Shown: positions 22,786 to 33,803, numbered from the stretch's first letter. The stretch is DNA of 64,000 bases from Lathyrus oleraceus (GCF_024323335.1 NC_066583.1:272622916-272686915), one strand, 5' to 3'. A program made the numbers and translations. Notes: generated by a model not told the origin, from the sequence alone.

Positions 22786-23066
22786 GCCCTGTCCCATCCA
22801 CCTAGCTTTCTAACCGCATCCATAACCCAACCTTTAGGTACTTCCAGATGATACTTGCCCATACATTCTTTGGAAGAAGTAAGACCGATGAGCCTGTCAG
22901 TGCAGAGGAGATATTATTTCTCTTTTGCATCACTCGGTCCCGTCCTGTAGAATCAACAACTTTCCTTATCGAAAACCTAGAACTTACAGCCAAATCAATA
23001 GAAGGAACAATCCATGTGGGAGGAACAGTGACCCATATTGCATATGCACAACTTGATGTATGACTC
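22786..23066 (+). pseudogene. Athila extra ORF, 3' part
   Basis: Continuation of the frame interrupted at 15140. It shows a run of Athila ORF-1-like sequence (RYFQMILAHTFFGRSKT, then the LFLFCI and GGTVTHIA blocks) and ends with TGA near 23064. One TAG occurs near 22804. Together with 14688-15140 it places the Angela element inside this ORF. Confidence 0.65.
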
Positions 23067-23393
23067 TCGCACTTATTGTGCACTTTTGATATGCAGTGGT
23101 TGTTTTCCTTCAGTGATCAATCTTCCAGCTTTATTTGCTTTCCTGTGTGCCCTAACATAGCACACACATGGTTGGGTGATATCTTTGCTAAATCATATAT
23201 CTCTGATCTGTATGATGAAACCAGATGATTAAATGTCAGAATATTGCTACCGGATTATTATCTGTCTCGATGAAGCCAGGATCGAAAGACAGAGTGTTCC
23301 TCATATGGATAGACATCGCATTCATGCATAATCATAATAACTTGTTTTCTGTTTTGCAGGTGTCAGTTTCTAACCTGTTTGATTGACACAGGA
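23067..23393. other. junction between Athila and Ogre A
   Basis: No gene. The first part may be residual Athila. From roughly 23300 the sequence (CATTCATGCATAATCATAATAAC, then TTTGCAGGTGTCAG) resembles the spacer before the gag of Ogre B at 33930-33970. The break where Ogre A lost its 5' LTR and ORF1 therefore lies somewhere in 23067-23300. The exact point cannot be read by eye. Confidence 0.5.
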
Positions 23394-24751
23394 ATGATGA
23401 ATCTCCCCAACGCCGACATTCTCGAATTGAAAGAGATGATGAGAGAGTTGTTCAATATTGTGCAAGGGCTCGCTTTGGGGCAGAAAGCAATCGCCGAGAA
23501 GGTGGAGAGGATTGAAAACTGGCTGAGAATGGGTGAAATCCAGGGAGATGCTTTGTCATCTGGAGTAAGGAAGCCCTCTGGCAGTAGTCAGCACAAGAAG
23601 GAGGTTGAATCGAGGGATGTGCATGCCAAATGGGGTAAGGATCGTTACCACCCTTATGCTGCTACAGTAACGAATCCTGCTAGTAATTCATCTGTATTAC
23701 AGCAATGGCAGTCACCTCAACAGAGAACACGGAAAGCTGGGTGCCAAGTGAGAAGAAGGACGACAAATCGTCATTTTAATAAGCCGCCCGTGACTTATGC
23801 CTCTCTGTTTAAAAGGTTGAAGGATCTTGGGTTGGTGCAGCCAAGGACATTGGTTCCAGTGAGACCGGATCAGAGGCTTGCAAGTTACGATGAGAATGTC
23901 AGGTGTGAGTTCCATGCTGGTGCACCCGGACATCATATTGAGGGGTGTAAAGCTTTTAAGCATGTCGTTCAAGATTTGGTGGATTCTAAAGCCATCAATT
24001 TTGCACCGACGCCGAATGTTAATGCTAACCCCGTGGCGATGCATGACCCTCTGGGGGTGAATGTGATGTCAGAGGATAAGAGAAAAATAGAGGTGACGAA
24101 TGTGAACCAGTTGAGGACTCCAATGTTTGTGGTCAAGAGACATCTGATGAAGAGTGGAGTTTTCCCTGGTTGTGATAATCGTTGTGCTGCCTGCGCCGTC
24201 ACTACAAATGGGTGTGTAATGCTGAGGGAAACGATTCAGAGAATGATGGATGAAGGACGTCTCCGATTTGAGAAAGTTGATTGGGGGGAGGAAGACATCT
24301 TTGTCAGCCACTTGTCATCGTTCAAGCAGGTAGAAATGGACAGTGAAATATTTGAAACACCATGTCAGGCAGTTGAGACCGTCAAGGTGGAAAATGCCAT
24401 TTGTGTTGAGAAAAAGAAAAAGCTGTCCATTTCTTCTTATAAGCAGGCCGCTGAGGTGGTGAAGAGTGGAGAAGCTCCGGGTTGGGGGAAGATGATGGAC
24501 ATCGCCGCCAAGAAGGATAGATTCGGAGTGGGTTATCAGCCGGGCCGAGGCTCATCTGGACAAGGCAGAGGACGTCGTCCGTCGTTCACATTCACCAGTG
24601 CTGGAATGCTGGATCCAGATCACATCTGTATGGTGGGTGAAGAAGTTGATAGTGACTGCGAGATGGATCAATGGATAAAGTCGTGCGCACCAGGGATGGA
24701 AGTCCAGAACTAGAAGGCTGAAAAGATCATCACTGTCACTCTACTTGAAGA
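23394..24751 (+). pseudogene. Ogre A gag-pro remnant without gag core and protease
   Basis: A frame open from the ATG at 23394 to TAG at 24711. Compared with Ogre B gag-pro (1011 codons) it keeps the N-terminal coiled coil (ELKEMMRELFNIVQ), the region before the knuckle, the knuckle (CEFHAGAPGHHIEGC, about 23904-23948), the MPGCDNRCAAC-like block and the C-terminal glycine-rich G-patch-like tail. The capsid-like core (about 250 residues) and the protease with its D-N-G site (about 330 residues) are missing. Both junctions keep the frame. TAG at 24711 replaces a Trp codon of Ogre B. Confidence 0.8.
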
Positions 24752-25020
24752 GTAATATTTCTTGTTTTCAATTTTATCTGCATGGAAGCCATACATTTTG
24801 CCCGAAACGTAATGGTTCATTGTAAGGGCCACCTCATGTTTCATTTTGCAAAATTTGCATCATAAATGAAAGGATGTTTTTCAATTAAAAGCGGTGTTCC
24901 CTGTTTTTCATTTATTTTTGCAGTTTAAAAACAAAAATAAAAATGGAAATGTTTTCATTTTTCTTTTTCAATTTGTCTCGCTCCGGTTCTAAAGCAATGC
25001 ATGAATCAACATTCATGCAG
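24752..25020 (+). other. predicted intron of Ogre A between protease and RT
   Basis: GTAATATTTC at the left edge and a pyrimidine-containing CATGCAG at the right edge fit plant splice sites. The left edge aligns with the Ogre B donor (GTAATTGTTA at 37042). Removing 269 bp would join the gag-pro and RT frames in phase. Ogre elements are known to have an intron here. Predicted, not observed. Confidence 0.6.
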
Positions 25021-28000
25021 ATGCGATCATTCCCCGGATCTCATTGATAACAATCCTGTTACACCCTCATATGACTTCGACAATCCGATTTATCATGCCG
25101 AAGAAGAAGGCGAAGAAGACTGTGAACTGCCGGGGGAATTAGCCAGGTTGTTGAAACAAGAGGAGAAGGTGATTCAGCCGCACGAATAGCAGGTTGAGAT
25201 AGTGAATCTGGGTACCGAAGAGGTCAGAAAAGAAGTGAAAATCGGGGCCGCTTTGGAGGAAAGTGTTAAGAGCAGAATGGTAGCGTTGTTGAAAGAGTAT
25301 GTTGACATCTTTGCCTGGTCTTATCAAGATATGCCAGGGTTGGATACCGATATCGTTGTGCACAAGCTACCGTTGAGAGCAGATTGTCCTCCAGTGAAGC
25401 AGAAGTTGCGCAGAACTCAACCTGAGATGGCCATGAAAATTAAAGAGAAGGTGCAGAAACAGTGGGATGCTGGTTTCCTAGCTGTCACTAATTATCCGCC
25501 TTGGGTCGCGAATATTGTGTCGGTCCCGAAGAAAGATGGGAAGGTGAGAATGTGTGTGGACTACCGGGATTTGAACAGAGCTAGCCCGAAGGATGATTTC
25601 CCACTACCTCACATTGATGTGTTGGTAGACAATACAGCTCAATTCTCGGTGTTTTCCTTCATGGATGGCTTTTCTGGCTATAATCAAATCAAAATGTCGC
25701 CAGATGATATGGAGAAAACAACGTTCATCACACCGTGGGGCACTTTTTGTTATAAGGTGATGCCATTTGGTCTCAAGAATGTCGGTGCTACTTATCAGAG
25801 AGCCATGGTGACTTTGTTTCATGATATGATTCATCATGAAATCGAATGCTATGTTGATGACATGATAGCAAAGTCCCAGACAGAAGAGGGGCATTTGGTA
25901 GATCTGGCCAAGTTGTTTGACCGGCTGAGACAGTTCAGACCGAGGTTGAATCCGAACAAGTGCACTTTCGGAGTGCGGTCCGGTAAACTGTTGGGGTTCA
26001 TTGTAAGTGAAAGAGGAATCGAGGTTGATCCTGCTAAAGTAAAAGCAATACAAGAAATGCCTGAACCGAGAACAGAGAAGGAGGTTCGTGGTTTCTTAGG
26101 TAGATTGAACTACATCTCGCGGTTCATATCTCATCTAACAGCCACGTGTGAACCAATATTCAAATTGTTAAGGAAAGATCAAACGGTCAGGTGGAATAAT
26201 GATTGCCAAGCGGCATTTGAAAAGATAAAAGAGTATTTGCAGGAGCCTCCGATTCTGATGCCTACTGTGGAGGGACGACCGTTAATTCTGTACTTGACAG
26301 TCCTCGAGGGGTCTATGGGGTGTGTATTGGGGCAGCATGACGAGTCTGGTCGAAAAGGGCATGCCATATACTACCTTAGCAAAAAGTTTACCGACTGTGA
26401 AACAAGATATTCACTGCTCGAGAAAACTTGCTGTGCTTTGGTCTGGGCTGCTCGCCGACTGAGGCAGTATATGCTGGTTTATACCACTTTATTGATTTCC
26501 AAGATGGATCCAATCAAGTACATTTTTGAAAAGCCAGCATTGACCGGACGGGTTGCGAGGTGGCAAATGATTTTGACTGAATATGATATACAATATACCT
26601 CTCAAAAAGCAATCAAGGGGAGTGTATTGTCTGATTACCTCGCCCAGCAACCTATTGAGGATTATCAACCGATGAAGTTTGAATTCCCTGATGAGGACAT
26701 CATGTTTCTCAAATCGAAGGATTGTGAGGAACCAATCCCGGAGGAGGGGCCTGATCCTGAATCCGAATGGATTCTGATGTTTGATGGGGCCGTTAACGTG
26801 AATGGTAGTGGTGTTGGTGCTGTTTTGGTTACGCCGAAAGGATCCCACATTCCTTTTGCTGCCCGGCTAACATTTGAGTGTACCAACAACGTGGCTGAAT
26901 ACGAAGCTTGCATATTGGGGATTGAAGAGGCGATTGATTTGAGGATCAAGAACCTTGTTATATATGGAGATTCAGCTTTGGTGGTGAGTCAGGTTAACGG
27001 AAAATGGTATACGCATCAAATTCCATATCGGGATTATACGAGGAGGTTGTTGACGTTTTTCACCAAGGTGAAGATGCATCATGTGCCGAGAGAAGAGAAT
27101 CCTTTAGCAGATGCTTTGGCTACTCTGGTCGCCTTGATTAAGGCGCAGTGGTGGAATCAGTTCCCCAGTGTTGAGGTGGGACGTCTGGATAGACCGGCTT
27201 ATGTGTTTGCTGTTGATACAGCGCCTGATGATGAGAAGCCGTGGTATTACGATATCAAGCGCTATCTGGAGACCCAAGAGTATCCTGAGGGAGCATCCAA
27301 GAAAGACCGAAAGACTCTGCGGAGGTTGGCTATGGTGTTCTACTTGAATAAGGATGGGGTTTTGTACAAGCGTAATTTTGATTGGGTCTTGCTCAGATGC
27401 GTTGATGATAAAGAAGCAAGCCAGTTGATGAAAGAGGTTCACGAGGGGTCGTTCGGTACCCATGCCAGTGGGAATGCAATGGTGAAGAAGCTACTGAGGG
27501 CAGGTTATTATTGGATGACAATGGAGGCCCAATGTTTCAATTTCGTGCGGAAGTGTCATAAATGCCAGATTTATGCTGACAAGGTGCACGTGCCTCCAAA
27601 TCCGTTGAGTTTGATGTCGTTTCCGTGGTCGTTTGCTATGTGGGGCATCGATATGATTGGGAAGATTGAGCCTACGGCTTCGAACGGGCATCGGTTCATA
27701 TTGGTGGCTATTGATTACTTCACCAAGTGGGTGGAAGCAGCCTCTTATGCGAACGTGACGAAGCAGGTCGTCGCCAGATTCCTGAAGAGAGACATCATTT
27801 GTAGATATGGGGTTCCCGAAAGGATCATTACTGATAATGGTTCTAATTTGAACAACAAGATGATGGCAGAACTGTGTCGGGAATTCAAGATCGAGCATCA
27901 CAATTCTTCTCCTTATCGTCCGAAGATGAATGGGGCGGTTGAGGCAGCCAATAAAAATATAAAGAAGATTGTGCAGAAGATGGTCGTGACCTATAAGGAT

Positions 28001-28492
28001 TGGCATGAGATGTTGCCATTTGCATTGCATGGGTATCGAACTTCGGTGCGTACATCTACTGGGGCAACGCCTTTTTCGTTGGTATATGGAATGGAAGCCG
28101 TGCTACCGGTTGAGGTTCAGATTCCCTCTTTGAGAGTCCTGATGGACGTGAAATTGCAAGAGGCTGAATGGGTAAGGACTCGGTATGAAGAGTTGAGCCT
28201 GATTGAGGAAAAGAGGCTGGCGGCCATTTGTCATGGGCAGTTGTACCAGCAGCGGATGAAGCGTGCTTTTGACCGAAAGGTGCGACCTCGTGTGTATCAC
28301 GTAGGAGATATGGTGCTGAAAAGGATCCTTCCTCCTCAAAACGATCGTAGGGGCAAATGGACACCCAATTATGAAGGTCCATTCGTGGTCAAGAAGGTTT
28401 TCTCTTGCGGAGCCTTGTTGTTAACGACCATGGATGGTGAAGATTTTCCATCCCTTGTGAATGCGGACGCAGTTAAAAAATACTTCGTATAA
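25021..28492 (+). pseudogene. Ogre A RT, double RNase H and integrase; one nonsense codon
   Basis: TAG at 25187-25189 interrupts the linker before RT, where Ogre B has Glu. After it the frame is open for 1096 codons from 25202. RT shows CVDYRDLN, FMDGFSGYNQI and YVDD (about 25850). The first RNase H lacks the usual catalytic Asp (LYLTVLEGSMG). The second, archaeal-type RNase H has FDGA, NVAEYEA, YGDSALV and NPLADALA. Integrase has its zinc segment and D, D, E (WGIDMIG about 27645, TDNGSN about 27830, NGAVEAAN about 27930). All visible catalytic residues are present, so the damage is upstream. Confidence 0.88.
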
Positions 28493-28502
28493 AGAGACCC
28501 GT

Positions 28503-28702
28503 TGGACGAAAAGAATAAAATAGTCCAGGCAAAAATGGGCATCCCGGTGAACCGAAAAAAAAATGGAAAAGGTTCGGGCAAAAATTAGGGATAAAAAAGG
28601 AAAAATGTACACCCGGCAAGTCGAAAACCTGAAAAGGCGGCTTGGGCAAAAAAGGGTATCCCGGTGGACTGAAAACCCGAAAGGGCGGTCCAGGCAAAAG
28701 AG
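28503..28702 (+). ncRNA. tandem hairpin cassette after Ogre A integrase
   Basis: Four stem-loops in 190 bp, starting 11 bp after the pol stop. Stems: TGGAC/GTCCA (28503-28507 with 28523-28527); GAACC/GGTTC (28549-28553 with 28571-28575); CAAGTC/GGCTTG (28617-28622 with 28639-28644) enclosing CCT-GAAA-AGG; TGGACT/GGTCCA (28665-28670 with 28687-28692) enclosing CCC-GAAA-GGG. Each is followed by GGCAAAA. The Ogre B counterpart (40761-40940) keeps every stem with compensating changes. Treated as a predicted structured element within the transcript, not a separate RNA gene. Confidence 0.65.
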
Positions 28703-29611
28703 GGGTTGAAACGAACAACTGCGTCTGGCATGACCGTTTGTACTTTGGATATGACATGGATAATCCCCGGTAGGGATCATTCGGAAGCGTCTTGTTCAGA
28801 AGGCAGAAAGCACGGAGAGTCTGAGGACATATGGGGTGTAACCGAGTTGGAACTCGATGAGATCACGATTTCACATTGCCATTAGGATATATTTTTCCTT
28901 TTGTGCACAATTACCTCTTTTCAGGAATTGCTTCCTTTGTATTGCTCATTCGAGCCACACCTTTTCAATCAATAAAATGCATATTCAGTCAAAAAAAAAA
29001 TTGTTTTTGTTTTCATTACCGCTTTGATTGCAAAAACATCCAGTTATTTGTGATAAAGAATCTTTGCATTTTAAGACATACAGGTCCCTTCCAATGCATG
29101 TTTATAAAGTTGAAACTTGAAATCTTATTCGGAAGGTTGAATGACCCAAGTGTTGAAATCTTGACACGCCTGGGGCACGTTTTATCTAACGATCTCTTTT
29201 GCAGGTACTGTTAGGAATTTTCACTCACTTGCAGGTTGTGATGTGGAAGCTTTTGACGAAAGATCCCCGTGGAGTCCAATCAGGGACGGATGAATTGGAG
29301 AATGGTGAAAAGGCAACGAAAGACGTACGACGATCCTGAATATTAATCAAGAAGACTCTTCAAAGTCTGAGGACTGGAAAGTTTGTATGAATTCGAGGAG
29401 TTCGATCGCCGTCGAGTACGGAGAAGTCGGGAATACAAGGTGATGAATCAGAAAAGTCCAGACGAGTCTGGGAACTCTCAAAAGTGGAAAGCTGACACAG
29501 GATTTGGATGTTGAATACCAGGGTTCGACGAGTCGACGGGTGTTCTGCGCCAGACTTTCCTTGTTTCCCCAAGCAGAGGCGGGATTGTTACCTCCCCAAC
29601 AGATTCAAGGT
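28703..29611. other. Ogre A 3' non-coding region, first part
   Basis: No convincing ORF. It includes an A-rich stretch (28988-29003) and, near its right end, CCCCAACAG-type motifs. It is interrupted by Ogre B at 29612 and resumes at 45661. Confidence 0.7.
29607..29611. repeat. target site duplication of Ogre B, left copy AAGGT
   Basis: AAGGT directly before the 5' LTR. The identical AAGGT follows the 3' LTR at 45656-45660. Five bases is the normal gypsy duplication, and this fixes both ends of Ogre B. Confidence 0.95.
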
Positions 29612-29749
29612 TGTCATACCCCAAAATTTGCCCGTTGATATTACAAAGCATTTTCCAAGACCCTCTGACTTGTTCTGCAAGGCACTGATATCAAATGGAC
29701 AAAAGCCCACTCACAACAGGCCCAATCCACAGGCGGCCCAAAATAACTG

Positions 29750-29882
29750 GCTCGCTAGGCGAGCAGCTCCTTCGCCTAGCGAACATTGCCTCATGCCACT
29801 CGCCCAGCGAAGAGTTGGACCCAGGAAAAAGCCCAGACCTAGTTTGCTCGCTAGGCGAGCAATTCCTTCGCCTAGCGAAGCT
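29750..29882. repeat. CTCGCTAGGCGAG / TTCGCCTAGCGAA palindrome pairs in Ogre B U3
   Basis: CTCGCTAGGCGAG followed within six bases by TTCGCCTAGCGAA occurs at about 29751-29781 and again at about 29848-29880. Each 13-mer is near-palindromic, and a degenerate half site (CTCGCCCAGCGAA) lies between them. More copies lie at about 30489-30550. The same set is in the 3' LTR (about 43625-43755, 44372-44430). Confidence 0.85.
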
Positions 29883-29941
29883 CGCGAAAGTTTGAAGTTT
29901 TGGACCTCATTCTAAGCCCATTAGGTCACCACTACCACTAC

Positions 29942-29948
29942 TATAAAT
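29942..29948 (+). promoter_or_regulatory. putative TATA box of the Ogre B 5' LTR
   Basis: TATAAAT in the context CTACTATAAATACC, about 60 bp downstream of the palindrome pairs. Repeated at 43816-43822 in the 3' LTR. A good plant TATA match; U3/R boundary expected shortly after. Confidence 0.7.
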
Positions 29949-31775
29949 ACCTACTCCTCTGCCACGAAAAAGACAGACAGAGACGGACGAAAACACGCAT
30001 CCAGAGGGAGAAACACAGAAACCCTGCTGATCCAAAGAGTTCAGAAGGCGGAAACCCTGAAGGCCGCTTACCCGCTCCGAAGCTACCGTCGCCCAACTCA
30101 ATCCGGCTCGCCAATTCAAGGTTGCAACTCGATTTGCAAACAGGTTTGCATCACTATTATCGCTTTAGTTTCTTACTTGGCATATGATTTAGGATTCTTA
30201 ATCGGCATGTGATCATCACTTTAGGTTCTTATTTTGCATGTGGTACCGCTTTAGTGTCTTAATTTGCATGTGATGTCGTTTTGTGCTCTCATTTGGCATA
30301 TGGTACCACTTCATGTTCTTACTTTGTGGAGGATATTATAATTGAATTCATAAACATTTTGAAGTTTTGCATGAGAATTTAAGTGTGCTTGGATATTGTG
30401 AAACTGACCCGTATAATTATGTGTTGGATGCCATAAGCCATGCTGCAGGTTGAGGTCATAATGTTCTCAAATTTCAAACCCGTGGCCGCTCGCTAGCTCA
30501 TCGCTAGGCGAGCCCGCAGCGAGCCTTCGCTGAGCCTTCGCTAGGCGAAGCAGAGGCGACCGGACCAGGGGCTGCTTTGCCTTTTTGCTGCCCATTTCAT
30601 GTTTACCTGATGATGATTCTGCATTATTTGGCTTAAATTTCTGACTGTTATATTTATTTTATGGGGCAATTTCCAATTGTATTTTGCCTCAATGCTCTAA
30701 TCCGTGTGTTGCATGATGTAAAGGCCAGCATACTTCCAAAGAAATAACCGGCTAGGCATGCCGCTTTAGGTGTGGACATTCTTGAGGAGATGGCTTTTGG
30801 ATGACCTAAGTTTAATATGGAGATTCATCTTGAATCACCAAGCTTGATTTTTAATGTATTGATTTCATTGATTTCCGGTGGACCTAATTACCTAACTGAT
30901 TACGGCTATTTAATTAATTGTTAAAATCCGGACTTTAAATAAATGATATCGGATCTCTCTTTATTACCCCACGATTACGTAATACGGTCATGTCCCGCGA
31001 ATATGGGGATATCCTTAGCAAAGACCCTTCGGTTAAATCATCATAGTCCCTCGGATGTTGCCTTCGGAAATACGACTTTGTCCCTCGATGACCCTTCGGT
31101 GTAGCCTACGGTTAAATGATGATAGTCCCTTCGAATGCTAAGGTATCCTCACAACTGTTGCCTTCAATGACCAATCGATGACCCTACGATGACCCTTCTA
31201 CATCCCAAGGATACAACTACTTACTTCTCAATAGTAAGGACAGTTTTACCCTCATAAGGATAGGAAACGCCCGGAAAGACCTCGGATAGGTATAACCTTA
31301 ATTGCTCATTCATAACCAAAAAACATACTTTTCACCTCACACCTTTCAAACATCTTTTTGGAAAATCACCACTTAGCATACATCCGCACTAGGATCATTG
31401 TCGAGTTATATTTTTCCAAACTATTTTCTAAATTAAAACGAGATAACCACTTTGTACACATTCATGCAAGAATCATTACAAAGTTAAATTCTCATTTTGC
31501 AAAACATTTTTCACACCTTTCTCAACCACCTTTTTCAAACTAGGAAACATAAATGATTGAGCAATTAAGAGCCCATGGATAACCATGGATACAAAGGGTG
31601 CTAATACCTTCCCTTTGTATAAAGTACCTCCCGAACCTAAGAATTTAAAATTAAGGTCTTTCCTGTTCTTTTCCACCTTTCCTTATGGGATAAAAGAAAA
31701 GTCGGTGGCGACTCTTGCTAACCGCGACATTGCGATTACAAATCCAATAAAGTCCAGTTCACCGTATGACAGAAC

Positions 31776-31792
31776 TGGCGACTCTGCTGGGG
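31776..31792 (+). other. primer binding site of Ogre B
   Basis: TGGCGACTCTGCTGGGG, four bases after the 5' LTR. From memory Ogre elements use an Arg tRNA with a closely similar site; I could not check the tRNA match. Confidence 0.75.
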
Positions 31793-32474
31793 ACTACAAA
31801 GAGAGGTCCATCTTAAAAAAAAAAAAAAAGAAAAAAAAATCATTTATGTTTTATTATTCCTTCTTTTAAGGGGGCTTTGAGTGAAAGATCCTACACCCGG
31901 ATCTAGTGTACCTTAGGTAAGTAGTAATAGATCATCGCGACTATCCGGCGTATACTGGAATGGTCAAAATGATAGCTACGGTTAATGTGACACTTTGGTT
32001 GTCCTGATGGTCCTCATGTTATTTGAGGAAAAATTTGGCTTCCGCGTGGTGTCATCAAAGCATTAACCAGACCTTTAGAACCCTAATTGACTCATCCTGG
32101 CCATTAGAAAGTAGTGAGCTAACTGACTTCGGTTCCGACTGGGGTTGGTTGAGACTCGATACTACACTCTTTGAGATTGGACTTTAGGGAAGCTTCGGTC
32201 AACCACTTGGTGTTGCACTGAAGTGGACCTAAAGAAAGGTCGATGATCTGAGATCCTTCTAGAACCCGGTTACTATTCTAGGACAGGTTGAACCAACCAA
32301 ACTTCAGTGGGGAGGGTACTTACCTATGGAACTCATGCAAGCCTTAAAACCTAGGAATAATTGTTGTGTGACATGCTTGTGCTTGCATAACATCATAACA
32401 TCATAACATCATAACATCATCATACTAACCATTTCAAGGACTTAGGAATTTAGCTTTGCTCTGTTGAACAGGTT
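31793..32474. other. Ogre B leader, no gene
   Basis: About 680 bp between primer site and ORF1. Contains an A-rich tract with few interruptions (about 31816-31840) and a short ATCATAAC tandem repeat (about 32388-32420). Nothing else recognised. Confidence 0.7.
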
Positions 32475-33803
32475 ATGGCTTCCAGGAAGACTATCCGGAT
32501 CAATCTTGTAGCGATCTCTCCTCAACTCAAGGATTTGGTGTCAAAACTCCCCGATCATGCTCAGTTCAACAAGAAACATGGTCATCTTCTCAACTTAGTT
32601 ACCACTGGTTTCAAAGAAGATATGATGAGAGTCCTATTCCAGTTCTTCGATCCTAAGCATCATTGCTTCACTTTCCCAGATTATCAGTTGGTACCCACAT
32701 TGGAAGAGTTTTCCAAGCTGCTTGGGATACCTATCCTCGATCAAGTACCCTTCAGCGGTTTAGAAAAGATGCCAAAGGCCGAAGAAGTTGCCGCAGCTTT
32801 ACACATGACAAAGTCCGACATTGAAACTAATTGGGTAACAAGAAGTGGAATTAAAGGTTTACTTGCCAAATTTCTGATAGGTAAGGCCCGAGAATTCCTA
32901 AAAGTTATGAATGTCCATGCTTTTGAAGATGTTCTAGCATTGCTAATCTATGGTTTGGTGCTATTCCCTAATCCGGACCAATTCATAGATGTGAATGCTA
33001 TTAAGATATTCCTCACTCATAACCCTGTGCCTACCTTACTTGGAGATGTCTTGCATTCCCTTCACACTCGTACTATGAAGAAACAAGGGACTCTCATGTG
33101 CTGCGTACCTTTGTTGTCTAGGTGGTTTATTTCGCACCTTCCTCAATCAATCTTGAAGAATGATCAAAATCTGAAATGGTCCCAAAGGATAATGGCACTC
33201 TCCCATTTAGACATCCGTTGGTGTTCTAACCTCAGAGAAAATGTTATCATCATCGACCGTTGTGGAGAATTCCCTAATGTACCCCTCATGGGGATAAGAG
33301 GAGGTATTACTTATAATCCTACCTTAGCCCTACGTCAGTTTGGGTATGCTCGAAGGGATGGTCCGCATGAAATGATTGTTCAAGGTATAGTGTTTGACTA
33401 TGACAATGACTCTCAAGGTCTCCGCCAAAGGTTTGTACGAGCTTGGGGCATGGTGAAAAGAAGCAATTTAGGAAAGAAAAATTCTATTCCTATGGAGCCT
33501 TATCTCAGATGGGTACGCGCCAGAGCTCGCGAACTTGTCATGCCATATCTTGCAGTCGGACTATTGATTGTTGAATCAGAGGTCGAAGGAGGTACTTCCC
33601 AGACCATTCCTTATCCAGATAGGCCTACTGATGTTGAGGAATTGAAAAGATCCTGGACCCAGTTGAGAGAGGAGAGAGATACTTTCGAAGCTCAGTTCAA
33701 TGCAGAAAGGAAGAAAGTACTAGAGCTCACCAGTCAGCTTAATGAGGAACGAAGACTCAATGCATATCTTCGCCCAAAAAGAAGTCGCCCCTGGGAGACT
33801 TGA
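32475..33803 (+). CDS. Ogre ORF1 protein
   Basis: 442 codons, open, ATG at 32475. It corresponds in position and content to ORF1, the extra ORF upstream of gag that defines Ogre elements. It begins with a basic segment (MASRKTIRINLVAI). The middle is a globular domain with conserved-looking blocks (FTFPDYQLVPTLEEFSKLLG, WFISHLPQS, RWCSN). The C-terminus is a clear coiled coil (about residues 375-432, ELKRSWTQLREERDTFEAQF onward). It vaguely resembles plant mobile-domain proteins, but I would not assign a function. Ogre A has lost its copy. Confidence 0.85.
   Translation: MASRKTIRINLVAISPQLKDLVSKLPDHAQFNKKHGHLLNLVTTGFKEDMMRVLFQFFDPKHHCFTFPDYQLVPTLEEFSKLLGIPILDQVPFSGLEKMPKAEEVAAALHMTKSDIETNWVTRSGIKGLLAKFLIGKAREFLKVMNVHAFEDVLALLIYGLVLFPNPDQFIDVNAIKIFLTHNPVPTLLGDVLHSLHTRTMKKQGTLMCCVPLLSRWFISHLPQSILKNDQNLKWSQRIMALSHLDIRWCSNLRENVIIIDRCGEFPNVPLMGIRGGITYNPTLALRQFGYARRDGPHEMIVQGIVFDYDNDSQGLRQRFVRAWGMVKRSNLGKKNSIPMEPYLRWVRARARELVMPYLAVGLLIVESEVEGGTSQTIPYPDRPTDVEELKRSWTQLREERDTFEAQFNAERKKVLELTSQLNEERRLNAYLRPKRSRPWET

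Larger units (their letters stand above)
29612..31771 (+). repeat. 5' LTR of Ogre B, 2160 bp
   Basis: Begins TGTCATACCCC and ends GTATGACA, four bases before the primer site. Nearly identical to 43486-45655. U3 contains inverted TCGCTAGGCGA motifs upstream of a TATA box. The middle holds repeated CCCTTCGGT and TGATGAYCC phrases (about 31020-31200). Confidence 0.95.

Noticed and set aside
22848..23063. Independent 71-codon gene
   Set aside because: It is the continuation of the Athila extra ORF interrupted by the Angela element.
29508..29915. ORF across the Ogre B LTR start, repeated at 43502-43789
   Set aside because: Runs through palindromic U3 sequence; repeated only because the LTR is.
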